A stretch of DNA of 64,000 nt from Cytospora piceicola (Eukaryota; Ascomycota; Sordariomycetes; Diaporthales; Cytosporaceae). The position numbers and the translations under genes are program-made. The notes beneath the pieces were generated by a model. The model saw nothing but the letters and a program-made list of their open reading frames with translations. It was not told the DNA's origin and made no database searches. The stretch spans positions 930,001 through 994,000 of the forward strand of contig JALQBC010000003.1 in NCBI GenBank assembly GCA_023375675.1, read 5' to 3'. Positions 23,444-34,809 of the stretch are shown here, in pieces (within the stretch, counting starts at the first letter, position 1; each line of letters begins with the position of its first letter).

Positions 23444-25004
23444 TTACTTAGGGTCCTCCGCTGGAGACTCGGACGCCGTAGGGGCGCCCTGCTCCTGCAG
23501 CTGCTCCCACTCGGCCTGGCCCTCCTTGGTCGTGGCATCAATGATCTCCTGCTCGAGGGACAGGACACCCGCCTCCCCGAACTTGCCCACCATGTCCTCC
23601 GCCTCTTCCACCTTCATGTTGCCCAGGACCTTGTTCACTTCGTCCAGGCTGCCGCTCTCGAGCGCCTTCTTCATCTCGGGGCTGAAGGCCTCAAAGATCT
23701 TGCGCTCCTCCTGCTCCTCCGGGTCCTCGCTGTTCTCGGGCGGCACGTGGATGTTGATGACCGTGCCCGGCTCCACGGCGTGCAGCTGGATCTGCTCGAC
23801 GCCCTCGCCCTCGGCGAGGCCACTCCCGGACGCCGCGCGCTGCTTGTTGATCTCGGCGGCGCGCGTCCGGATGTTCTGGTACATGCCCTGGACATCCTTG
23901 GAGAATACCTCCTGCGCCTGGTGGCCCTTGGTCATGATGCGCTTGAAGAACAGGCCCACGCCGTCCCGGCCCAGGGACCGGCAGTATTGCAGGAGCAGGG
24001 CCTGGTGCACGCACTGCCGGGCGAAGTCGTCCTTGCCGTCGAGTTGGGCGTCGAAGGCCATGATGAGCAGACCATCGGTCTCTTTCTCTGTGAGGATCTC
24101 GGGGTGCTTGCCGAGGAAGGACAGGGATTCGTTGTAGCTGCCGATCTTGATCTTGGCAAACTGCTTTCCTGCGGGTGATGCCTCGACTTCCTCATCGTCA
24201 CCTGCTTCATTCGACGAAGAACCAGCCTCATCAGGCTTTGATGCACTGAAGTTTGGGTTCAACAGCTCGACCTGAGTAGTGTCCTTCTTCTCCCCTGGTG
24301 CCGACGGCTCGGCCTTGCTGACGTGTGAACTATCGAAACCCATATGCATGCTCTCGCTCGTAATCTTTCGAATGTCCTCCTTCTCCAGCTCGTCCAGCTT
24401 CTTGATCAGCTCCTTCTGGAGGTTCGTCACCTTGTCGAGATGGTCCTGGATTTCCGCCACCATAGCCGTATACCGGTCCTCCTGCGAGACCTTCCTCTCC
24501 TCCATGGCCTGGTTTACCTGGTCCAGCAGTGTAGCCATCATCTTGCTGTACGTCGGCAGTTTCTCCTCGCTACCGTGCACGCCGGCAGGTCGCTCTGGAG
24601 GTATATCGTCCTCGCGCTTTAGGCCGGCGGCAGACTCCATGACGGCCGCGAAGGCGATCTCGCCTGGGTTTCGCTTCCCGCTCTCAGCATCGGCGGCATG
24701 CGCTTTGAGGGAATTGAGTAGAGAGCTGATGCGGTGGATCAGGGCATCGTTGATCTGTCGCTCGTATTTCAGGGTTACGATCTGGTTCTTGCGCTGCTCC
24801 CGCTCCATGTGGATCTGGTTCTGCTTGGCTCGGATGAAGGACCGCTTGTCCACGTTAGGGTGGACTTCGACGTCGGAGTCATCGCTGAGCTCCAGCGCGT
24901 CCTGTTCGGGAGTGAGATGGGCGTCAGCTACACATAGAATGCCATCTTCCAACCATAGTTTGGAGCAGACGGCGACATACCCACTTGCTGTAATCAACCG
25001 GCAT
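23444..25004 (-). CDS. CDC37: Hsp90 co-chaperone Cdc37
   Basis: Cdc37 loads protein kinases onto Hsp90. Exon 1 (25004-24981) encodes only MPVDYSKW; a 79-base intron (24980-24902, GTATGT donor) leads into DALELSDDSDVEVHPNVDK. The total is 493 residues. The N-terminal Trp-Asp start and Ser14 followed by acids correspond to the conserved CK2 phosphorylation site needed for kinase binding in the family. The long helical hairpin is rich in Lys/Glu (KELIKKLDELEKEDIRKI), followed by an acidic Ser linker, the Hsp90-binding helical domain (DDFARQCVHQALLLQYCRSL, then GVGLFFKRI) and the C-terminal domain (EAFSPEMKKALESGSLDEVN). The tiny first exon is easily missed: without splicing the frame would start in intron sequence. 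Confidence 0.95.
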
Positions 25005-25749
25005 TTTCGCGTGATTATCAATTCTTCTTTGGTATTGTTAAACGTGATGGGCAGTGGTATGACGGGGCGTTAGATGTCTGTGTGTTGGTATTGAGACTGT
25101 AGATGTTCAGGCTGAGAGACTGTTGTTGAAAGCAATGTGCTGTGTTGGTCGTCATCTGGAAGCTTCCAAGGTTCTGGAGGGGTAGGTTCAATTGTCGCTG
25201 GCGGGGCACCCCTTTCCTCTCTCCGTTCACGGGTGGGCCGACCTACTGTGAGCAGGGTTAGTGGTGGTATATTGAAGAATCATGGGGGGGGGGGGTGTCC
25301 TTTTCTCCTCGCGGTCAATGTACACGGCCTTAAGTAATGAACGTTTGAGTGTTATGTGCAATAACAACGCATGGCACTCTGGAATTTAAGATGCTATCTA
25401 TGCGATGTGCTTTGAAGTCCAAGGCCTTCCCAACCTTGCCGTCAAACATCCAGCACCTTCCAGTCCACCGGATTGCTCCTAGTCTATGTTCACATATTGA
25501 TAGTACATATAACCACCAAACGCCTTTTCCTCTCGTCCCTATAAACGAGTAGGTGAATGCCGAAGGCCACTCCCAGCTCCGTCGCTTCTCAAAAGACAAT
25601 ATCATATCGTAACAAAGTACACAGCATCCCCGGAACAGATCATGAGAGATCGAACCCGCGGGTATGCGTGCTCGTGCTCCCATCAAAGCATTTCCCCTTC
25701 AAAATGCAACATGAAGTCGAGGTAGAAGGGTTTTCACACCAAGACTATC
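25005..25749. other. Spacer between CDC37 start and MOT1 stop
   Basis: Contains the CDC37 promoter and MOT1 3' UTR. It includes a G12 run at 25284-25295. No gene seen. Confidence 0.6.
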
Positions 25750-28700
25750 CTATTGCATGTTCTTCAAGAATCCATCCAGATCGAAGCTCTCCTCGTACTG
25801 CTTGTTATCCCACAACTCGCCCAGATCCTCCAGCCAAGCAGCCTTTTTGCCAGGCTGGCGGACGTCGCCCGTCTCAATATCCACCATGTCCTCTTCGTGG
25901 CCTTCAAAGCCAGCGGCGCCACCGGCCGGTTTATCAGTGATTAAACCTGGTCCCGAGTCGCCGACGTTGAAAAGATCCAGGATCTGATCCGTATCCATGG
26001 TTGCTAGTCCAGCGTTCTGTTGGTTGACCACAGTGGATGCAACATCGATCTTGAACCGCTGCAGATTGAGGATCTTCTCTTCCAGAGTACCGCGCGTGAT
26101 AAGCCGGTACACGTTGACTACCTTCTTCTGACCGATTCTGTGCGCGCGGTCCATGGCCTGCAGGTCCTTCTGCGGGTTCCAGTCGTGCTCAACGAAGATG
26201 ACGGTATCGGCGCCTGTCAAGTTGAGACCCAGACCGCCGACGCTAGTGGTCAGAAGGAGGCAGTCGTAAGATGGGTCGCTGTTGAATTGATTGACAATGC
26301 CCTGGCGCTTGTTGGCCTCAACGCCACCATCAAGTCGAAGATAGGTCACAGAGGGGAGCATGTTCTTGAGCACCGTGTTTTGCACCATGTCCAGCATCTC
26401 CTTCATCTGACAGAAGATCAGGGCTCGGTGAGGTTTGATCGGCTGGTAAAGTGGATCATTTGACTCGTTGCCCTCTGTGCCAATACCGCAGTCGACCAGC
26501 AGGTCTCTGAGCGCGGTCAATTTCGGTGCGTGGACTGCGTCCTCCAAGCTAGTGTTGCCTTTCGAAAGGATGCGTTGCGTGTCATCATATTTGGGATGGC
26601 CTGGTTTTAACACCATCGCAGGAGAGTTGCAAAGCTTCCGCATATACTGCAGAGCCTGGAAGATATGTTGCTTGGCGTCCTTGTCGTCTTTGCCTGCCTC
26701 TTCTGCGAGTTTCTTTGCCTCCCTCCTAGTGAAGTCATCAAACAGCTTCTTTTGCAGATCACTAAGGTCACAGTAGTAGTTCTGGAGGATCTTGGGCGGT
26801 AGGTCATTGAGCACCTCTTCTTTCAGACGACGAAGAAGGAAGGGCAGAACCTGTTTGTGCAATGCCTCGATGGCGAGCGCCCCGGATTCTTGCTCCTTCG
26901 ATGAAGCCTTACTAAAACGCGAAGCTGAGATGGGCTTCACAAAGCGGTCTGCGAATACCTTCTCTGCTCCAAGGAAACCCGGCATGAGGAAGTCGAAAAG
27001 AGACCAAAGCTCCAACACGTTGTTCTGGATAGGTGTGCCAGTCAAGATAAGTCGGTGGTTGCTGGCCAATCTCTTCACAGCCATGCTGATCTTAGCTTTA
27101 GCGTTCTTGATGAGATGGCCCTCATCGAGAACCACGTAGTTCCAGTTGTATTTCTCCAGAATGTCAACATCGTTACGGCACACATCGTAAGATGTGACGA
27201 CGATGTCAGGTTTGTCGAGTTTGTCCTTCATAGCCTTCCGCTCTGCAGGAGGTCCCACGTAAGTTGTGACACTAAGGAACGGAGCGTATGCCTTGATCTC
27301 CTGCTGCCAATGACCGGATAAAGTTGGCGGGCAGACGATCAGAGACGGAAGTCGCCTGGCATCTGGTGAACCCGTCTTGGCGAACTCCTCTGCACGCTCG
27401 TGGTGATCACTGGCGACTATGCAAAGAGTTTGCAGGGTCTTTCCAAGCCCCATGTCATCACACAAAATACCATGAAGATGATACTTCCGGAGGAAGTTGA
27501 GCCAGTTGACGCCGTCTGCCTGGTACGAACGTAGTTCGGCCTTGATGGCAACAGGTAGCTGAAAGGGCTCCACCTTCTTTGGATCAAGGAGCTGTGCGAT
27601 GAAAGTCCGCTCGCGATCCCTACCCTTCAGAAGTTCTTGAGATAAGCCCGGAGGATCTGGTATACCGGCCTCAAGAGGTACAAGCTTGACCAGAGTCGCG
27701 AATGATGTCGTCGCAATGAGACGAATCTCGTTATCAGAATCGCTCATCCGTCCCAAAACTGGCACAATGAGGAAGACGACGTAAGGAAGGATGGCGTCTC
27801 CCATCACAGAAATGAGGTGATAGATGGTCTCGGTGGCTCCTTGTCGGAAGTTGAGGTCAATTGGGTTATTTATAGACGGCAGCACCTTCTCCACCAAAGC
27901 CGTGATGCCCTCGACCGTGATAACGCTGCAGATTGTTGCCATGCACTTGGCAGCCATGTACCTGAATACGGACAGCTCGGAATGCAAGGCCTTGATGATG
28001 AGCGGAACCATCTGCATGATGAAAGGATGAAGTGCCGGGTCGATTGTTGGAGTCATCGTACGAATGACAGACATAGCGTCGACGATTTCCTGTCCAAAGG
28101 TCTTCTCTGGGTCCTTCGCCTCGGGAGGGAGATCGCCGGAGAAGGCTTGCAGCAGGGGCTGTTCCATGAAAGTACGGATACTAGGAACAACGGTCAGCAG
28201 CTCGGGGCCGAAATTCTGCGAGAGTATTTGCAGCGCCTCCTTCGCACCACGGCGGGTGATGCGAGCGGCCTTGGCCTCGCGTGCCCATTTGGCGGCATCT
28301 GGATGGTCCACACGGTCTTCCTCTTTTTGCATCGAAAGGACCACGTTCGTCTTGTTGGCGTGAACCGGAAACTCGGGTGTTTCAGCTACTTCCATGCACG
28401 AGAATTTGACCAGGTTGCCCACAACCTTGTCCGCTGGACCACGGCGACCAGATTCTGTGAAATGCTGGACGAGCTTTGCGATGGTCGACGCAGAACGGCC
28501 TTGGAGCTCCTGGTTCTCTTCGTACTTGATGCTGTCCATGATAGCCTTGATTAATGGGCTTGGCTTCTTGGGCAGGTGCTTGATCGCAACCAGAGCACAC
28601 GCCGCCGCCGCCTTGATGCGCACATCGCGGCTCTCTTTCTTCGCCTTCGCTTCTTCGATGGCTAGCACAGTGATGTCGCGGACCTCGGCAAGTTGTTGGC

Positions 28701-31501
28701 TTGCAATGAGCCGTTGGCCAGGCGCCATCACCTTTTTGAGCCTATCATAGTCCTCACTTACCACCTTTTCGGCGTTTGTGATAGAGAATGCCCCTGGTCC
28801 GGCTTCCGCCTCGCCTTGAACAATTACAGCAAGGGCGGGAAGTTTGCCGGACGATACTTTTCCGTGGTCACGGAAGAGATTGATAAGTTGCGAACATTGC
28901 GCGCGAACGCCACGGACGTAGCTGACCAAGTCCCGGTAACAAGCGGGTCGCCCACCCTCAACCATCTGCTGCAGTGCCGCCACAAACCTAGAGCGCTGCT
29001 CGACTTCTGTAGAGCTGTTCGCATACTCATCCACGACCATACAGGCGCTAAGCTGCGTGGAAGAATATGGTGATGAGAGGCCTTGGATGATGCTTGCGTC
29101 GTATTCCTGCAGATCCGCTGCCGGGAGGAACGACATGATGAAGCCCATGGCTTTGGCGGCGTATATCCGAGATCGCACGAGCGTCTCCATGCCAACCAAA
29201 TCGACATCACCTTGCATCATGCGTCCATCGAGATCGTGCGATTGTGAACTTGCTGAGGGCTCTTCCACCTTGGTGGATTTCCTGCGTCTCTTTGTGGCAC
29301 GTTCCGCCCCCTCTAGAGGACTAGACTTTCGAGAGAGTGCAGGAGCACCACTCATGGGAGCATAGGTGCCACCTGAAGGTTTCAGGAAAAGTGTCGCATC
29401 CATAGGTATTGGGTTGCGTTGCACACCGATAGGATGCAGGGTCAACTGCATCAACGGGTCAACATGGGAAACAAACTCCATGGCCAGTAGATCGGGGGTT
29501 CGAGCAAGGGATTTGACCAGTGCGGTCCACAGCTCCATCGACATGTTAAGAGTTCCCTGGTCCCGTTCCACCAGTATGTTCTGAAAGATGAGTCTAAGGA
29601 TCCTGCCATTCAGCCAGCCCTGAGCCGACTCTGCGTCAAGCTTGGCAAAGGTCATGAGAGCTTTGAGCACAGCCAGGCGGACTGACGTGATGGTGTGACG
29701 AAGGAATGGATATAATCTGGGAACAAGCACGGTGAATGACCTCTCATCGTCCTCCTTTGCAGAGGCCTTCATCGCTGCCAGGACTTCGGGATAGCTGCAA
29801 AGAATGGCGAGGAGGTCCATGATCTTACCAGTCGATGCGCTGAGGTCGTCGCTCAGGTCGGCGAGACCCTCCCAAACAATGTTGATTAGCCCATTCAGTT
29901 CGCCAGGTCGTTGCGTGACGAATTCTTTCGCCATGGGTATTATGGTTGCGGCGCTAACAGAGCGGACGTCGTCGTCTCTGTCGCCAAGTCCCTTCATGAC
30001 TGCACGGATGATCCCATCGATCATATCGCCATCCTGGAGTAGTAGGTCTTTTCGCACAGCAACGACATACCGCAAACCAACCATGCCACCGTGGCATATT
30101 GGCCATACGTGCTGGCCCAACGGAAGGTCTTCTTGCATGACCATTCGATAGAGAATACGATAAATGGCATGCACGGAAATCGCAGGTACATGGAAGAGGA
30201 CGGATCCTAGCGTCTGGCCGACTGTCTCCCTGATGGGGGCAACTGAAGTGTCCGAACTGTAATCCGTGAATCTGTCCAGCATCAGAACACAACACAGGCG
30301 GCAGGAGAGGTCGTCCAGCCACTTTCGATTTCGCTCGTCGTTGTCACCCCGCGATTTCCGGCGGACTCGCCCAGCTCCTCCGCCATGGACTCTGGTGACT
30401 TCTCTCAGGCCCATGGCTGCGCCGTGTCTGATTTCCCAGGATGGATCAAAGAGATCGACCTTGAGGAAATCGCATAATCGTTCATAGGGCCACTCAGACC
30501 CTTCCACGTCGACGTCAAGCTCTGATTTGACCTCTTGAATGACGGGGCCTTTGTACTCGGAGACAACCTTAGTGTCTTCCTCGACGTCAGCAGGCCTATC
30601 CAGACTGAAATAATCCGCCACCTTGCCATTCTTTTTAGAGTCCGTCTCGACCATGGGAGTTTCGTCGGCAAATCCGTCCGAGCCAGCCGTACCAGCTCGC
30701 CGGAGCGAGAGGTCACCAAATCCACCCTTGCTTTGAGCGGCCTTCTGGGCCTCTCGTTTCCGTTTCCGCTTCAGTACGTTCAGCTGCCTCGCGCTCATAC
30801 CGCTCTCTTCAGTTGTTGGGTGGGGAGTGTTTACAGCTCCGTTGGGATCAAACCGACCGAAGCCGTTGGAGCCAATTGCGTCTGCCGGAGTGCCGGGGCT
30901 AACAGCGCTCTCGTTCGTGATAGGTGTCTCTTCATCCTCATAAGGCCGGCCCAGCAGACCCAGCCGCCCAATCAAGGTTTTCTTCTGGTGTATCAGGCGT
31001 TCTTGAGGGTCCAGTGCCGCAAGTGAGTAGTCGATTGTGCCTCCACGAAGCAACTGCCTGCCATACCTTATTATGTTTGATACGTCGAGGGCTTCTAAGG
31101 TCAGGTTGTCATCGGTGGGAAGGGTAAGTTCTGTCTCCTCTTTCTTGACAAGGCCATTGTCGAGACTCTCATCTTTCTTGGGGATTACGGGATCCTCGCC
31201 CGGGTTGGGATCGTAAGCCTCAGCATTCTCGAGGATCTTGCCGATGGCTTTTGCAGCAGTGGTTCTCGTCTCCCAGTCCTTGTGTCGCAGATAAGGAACC
31301 ACTCTTGAAAGTAGATTGAAGAGTTCTTCTGGGTGCTGCTTCTGCCAATCGGCCAGCTGGTTCACCGCTGTATCCCGGATGAGCCGAGTACTCCCGGTCT
31401 CAAGGATGCTAAAAAGCATTAGTAACAGTACGTTCGAGACATGACGGAGGAACGGGATTATACAGTACTCACGTAACAAGTCGAGTGAGTCTGGACGTCA
31501 T
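25750..31501 (-). CDS. MOT1: Mot1/BTAF1 TBP-displacing Snf2-family ATPase
   Basis: Nuclear Swi2/Snf2 ATPase that removes TATA-binding protein from DNA. Exon 1 (31501-31473) encodes MTSRLTRLVT with the last codon split; a 64-base intron (31472-31409, GTGAGT donor) is followed by one 5,659-base exon. The total is 1,895 residues, close to yeast Mot1 (about 1,867). The N-terminal half is HEAT-type repeats that clamp TBP (ETGSTRLIRDTAVNQLADW, then YLRHKDWETRTTAAKAIGKI). The C-terminal ATPase is intact: DDMGLGKT (Walker A, near residue 1,325), DEGH (near 1,440), LTGTPIQNN, a helicase-C block with SVGGLGLNLTGADTV and the arginine-finger motif QAMDRAHRIGQKK. The conserved C-terminus ESFDLDGFLKNMQ is present. 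A Lys/Arg-rich segment KRKRKREAQKAAQ is a likely NLS. Confidence 0.97.
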
Positions 31502-32767
31502 CTTTACTCATATCATGGTGCAGATACCAGTAAGGGATGTTGACGAAATGAAAGCTACTGGCAGCAATGAATTGAGGCCAAACAAGCCATCAATGAGGCA
31601 CAGCCCGGGTCTACAGGCACAAACGGCCTAACAAGTTGCTACGAGACGCACTAATCAACTTTTCCGGTCAGCTATTTTATTGCAGTGCATTTTTGGTTGA
31701 CGGTGGTGTGAAGGCATGGCCTGTCTTCATTTCGAGGTCCGATGGTGCGACCGAAGCCAGCAAGGCCGAATCAGGAAATCCAGGTGAGACACACGATGTA
31801 TTCAGACCGATTCAAGGTGAGGATGGGGGAGTGGACGGCTCACCTCGGTATGTACTAAGCAGCTTAAGGTGAAGCTCGGCCCAATGGGAAGTGGTCAAGC
31901 AGCAGTGAGAAAATGTGGCCCCTGCGTTACCGACGGGAACGGAATATGCCTTTGAGGATCTCTGCGCTAAAAGCGAAGCTGCAAGCGGGTCGAGATGCAA
32001 ATGGTTGGTAGGATTGATCGCAGGATGGATGGGATGGATGACCTGTATGTAAAACGGATAGAAGCAGAAACAGGGTGATCAAGAACCTGGTGATGTCAGA
32101 TTGATCCTGAGATACACCCTCGCTGTCCGATTTGCTGATTTGACGTTGGTATGGTACCTAATCGCCGTAAACAAGCAGGGCCTCGATGACAGGAGGAGAG
32201 CCGCCAATTAATGTTGATTGATGGTTTGATAATGGAGCTTCCCGCTTTCTGAGTGGATGTGGATGTGCCCAGGTGGATGTGGACGTCGAGTGTGGGTGCT
32301 GAACCTTGGAATGTCTGGTTGCAGTTGGCCAGGCCTTTCAAGGTTGGCTCGGGTGCCGGGTGCTGATTGCTAGGTGCTGTGCCTGCAAAAATAATATCAA
32401 GGCGCAGGTGCTGCTTTTTTTGCTTGGTGCGTGGCAAGCGTGGGTGCCCAGACCTTGGCTGGCTGGTGCGGGCTGCGAGTTTGAAAGGGGCCTGTGACTG
32501 CGTGGGAAAAATCACCCGGGGGCAGGCGTGGTCTCTATATCTGAGGTATCCTTATTTTTATAGACGTGTGGTCCCGCCCCAACCGTTACTTCCTTGCCGC
32601 TTTTTCTGGCTAGCGCATCGACCATCCCTGCAACGCACCTGCCATTTCACTTTTGGACTTGCCAGAGTTTTCTTGGCTTGTCTTCTTGTTCTTGCTCGTG
32701 TTTCCTGTCCACCGTCCGCGGTTTACTGTTCCTATTTCTGCCTTCTGCCTTATCCCTATCCCTACTT

Positions 32768-32793
32768 CCCTAAACTTCCCTAACCTCCCCTAA
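32768..32793. repeat. Three CCCTAA units at 10-base period
   Basis: CCCTAA occurs at 32768, 32778 and 32788 with four-base spacers. It resembles the fungal telomere unit CCCTAA but is not contiguous; probably a degenerate tandem repeat. Confidence 0.7.
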
Positions 32794-34443
32794 TTCCTTC
32801 CTATCCCTTCCCGTCCTGTCATGTCTTCCAAGGTTGTACACTCGACCTCATCAATATTCTGTTTCTACAGACAAATGATATGCTGATTCAAAATGAAGAA
32901 GAAATAAATGATCACGGTCCTTTGCAGGCCATTTGGTTTTGACCTCAGTAAATATATTCTGTCGCAGCTGGGTTTCTTCTCCTTGCCCTTCTCCAACTCT
33001 TCCCGCCCCCCCCCCCAGCCAGGGGTGTGCAGCTGCAGCCGTCAAACTAGATCGACAAGGATGCCCAAAGCACGCGATGGCAACAAATTAGACGTTTCCT
33101 GTCCATCAATAAATACCTTTTACCTATTGTTACTGAGAACTGGCATTGACCATAGCTCATCGGTTGCCATCAACTCCATATCAAACTAACTATTTCTAGA
33201 TGAGTTACATACTCTAAGTCGCCGCTGCCATCCATGAGAAATGCGCTACTAACCCTTCACTCGTCACAGTATAAGCATTGCGGACAGGGTGTCTGCCTTG
33301 CCGAGGAACCCTGTAACATACATAGGTAACGGATACGTTGCCGACTTTGATCTTCATACCTAGAGGCCGAAGATCCTCAGAATCTGCGCGAGAGGCGTTG
33401 TTGAAAGTACCGCATGGCTCCGAGTCAGAGCCGCGTCCCCATCTGGGCTGGCCTGTCTTCAGAGAGATCCAGCCTTTCCGACGTGACCGTGAAGCACGAT
33501 CCTTGCTCTGGAACCCACTCCTTCACGTCCCTCCATGCAGCCTCATGCAACTAGGTACTGTGTAACATAGTCATCAAGAATGAAAAGGTTCCTACATGTT
33601 GTATTATCAACCTCGTTCATAGATGAATTAGATGCGATCGCAGCAACTGATACTGATCACTGAAGAATCGCTGTCAAACATAGTCCTCTCGTTTCGATCA
33701 CCAAAGTCAGGTAGAGTTCAATATACGTGGCCTCGGAGATTTTCTGGATTCGAAACGCTGTCCCGGGTTTAATCATGACATTCAGATCTCTGAGATGGCT
33801 GGTGGGTCATGACATTAGATCCATGTAGGCAAGTATTCCGTACTATCGCCGAAAAAGGACACCAGCACCTCTCATAACAGGCACTACTACATATAACGCG
33901 TCAAGTCGTACAATATGGCTGTATTGTGCATGGTCACCCACGGCTTTTTAATGGACATAGAAATGGACAATGGTCCAGTTGCTCTTCCGTAGGCCGCAAT
34001 ATGATGTCTCTCACGTAGGGCTCCCGATGGATACACCAAATGTCCAGAAACATCCGCAGGCACACGTACATAAGTAGGTATAGCCATATGAGCAACCATC
34101 TAGAACCCTGGGACATCTCAGGTTCGACAAGCATGTACTTCGACAAGCAGGTACCGTGTAGGGAAACGTCTTGCAATGGTATGCCTTTGTGCTTTTGCCT
34201 ATCTAGTTAGATGCAATGTAAATCGTCTCTGTATCCAGTAGCCTTGGGTCCCATTTACATATAACGGCCTAAGCAACGGCTGACATTGTCGAGAATAACA
34301 GATCATCCTGAAGGGAAGAATGTACCGCTTTCGTACTTCAGCCGAGATTCGCTTCGGAGTATACGTTAAACGAGATGCAGAACATCGAATGACAAGAAAC
34401 CCAATACCTTGGTTTGATGGTACAAATGGATCCAATACGTACC

Positions 34444-34453
34444 TACCTAGGTA
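34444..34453. repeat. Palindrome TACCTAGGTA
   Basis: Exact copy of the dispersed decamer, 366 bases upstream of the SMC3 start codon. Confidence 0.9.
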
Positions 34454-34809
34454 CTCTCGCTCCCGGCCCCCCGGCGACTGCAAGAAGCCTGCCCTTAGAA
34501 TTAGGTAAGCACGCTCAGCTGGGCAAGCACCTCTCCACACAAGCATGAGCACGAGCACCCCGCAGTCACTCCAAGGCTCAGTCGAACCCTTGCCCATCTG
34601 CGCAGTCGCCTGTCGCGTCGCGTCCTGTCCTAGCCAGCAATCAGCAATCAGCAACTAGGCAATTTCGACAACTTCCCACGCCGCCAACCAACAACGACGA
34701 GTGCTCATCGCCCGCGACAACGCGACTCGGCATTGATGTCGCCAGGATCTTCAGATTGAATTGTCGTACAACTAGTACCTGCAGCCCTCTGTGGCGTTGA
34801 CCCGGCAAG

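Larger units (their letters stand above)
31502..34809. other. 3.3-kb divergent intergenic region MOT1/SMC3
   Basis: Separates two divergent genes, so it must hold both promoters, but it is much longer than neighbouring promoter gaps. No coding frame, intron-bearing gene or RNA gene that I can support. It contains a C11 run (33006-33016), a CCCTAA-like triplet (32768-32793) and one TACCTAGGTA (34444). Confidence 0.6.

Noticed and set aside
32768..32793. Interstitial telomere tract
   Set aside because: Only three CCCTAA units separated by four-base spacers; not a contiguous telomere repeat. Kept only as a short repeat.
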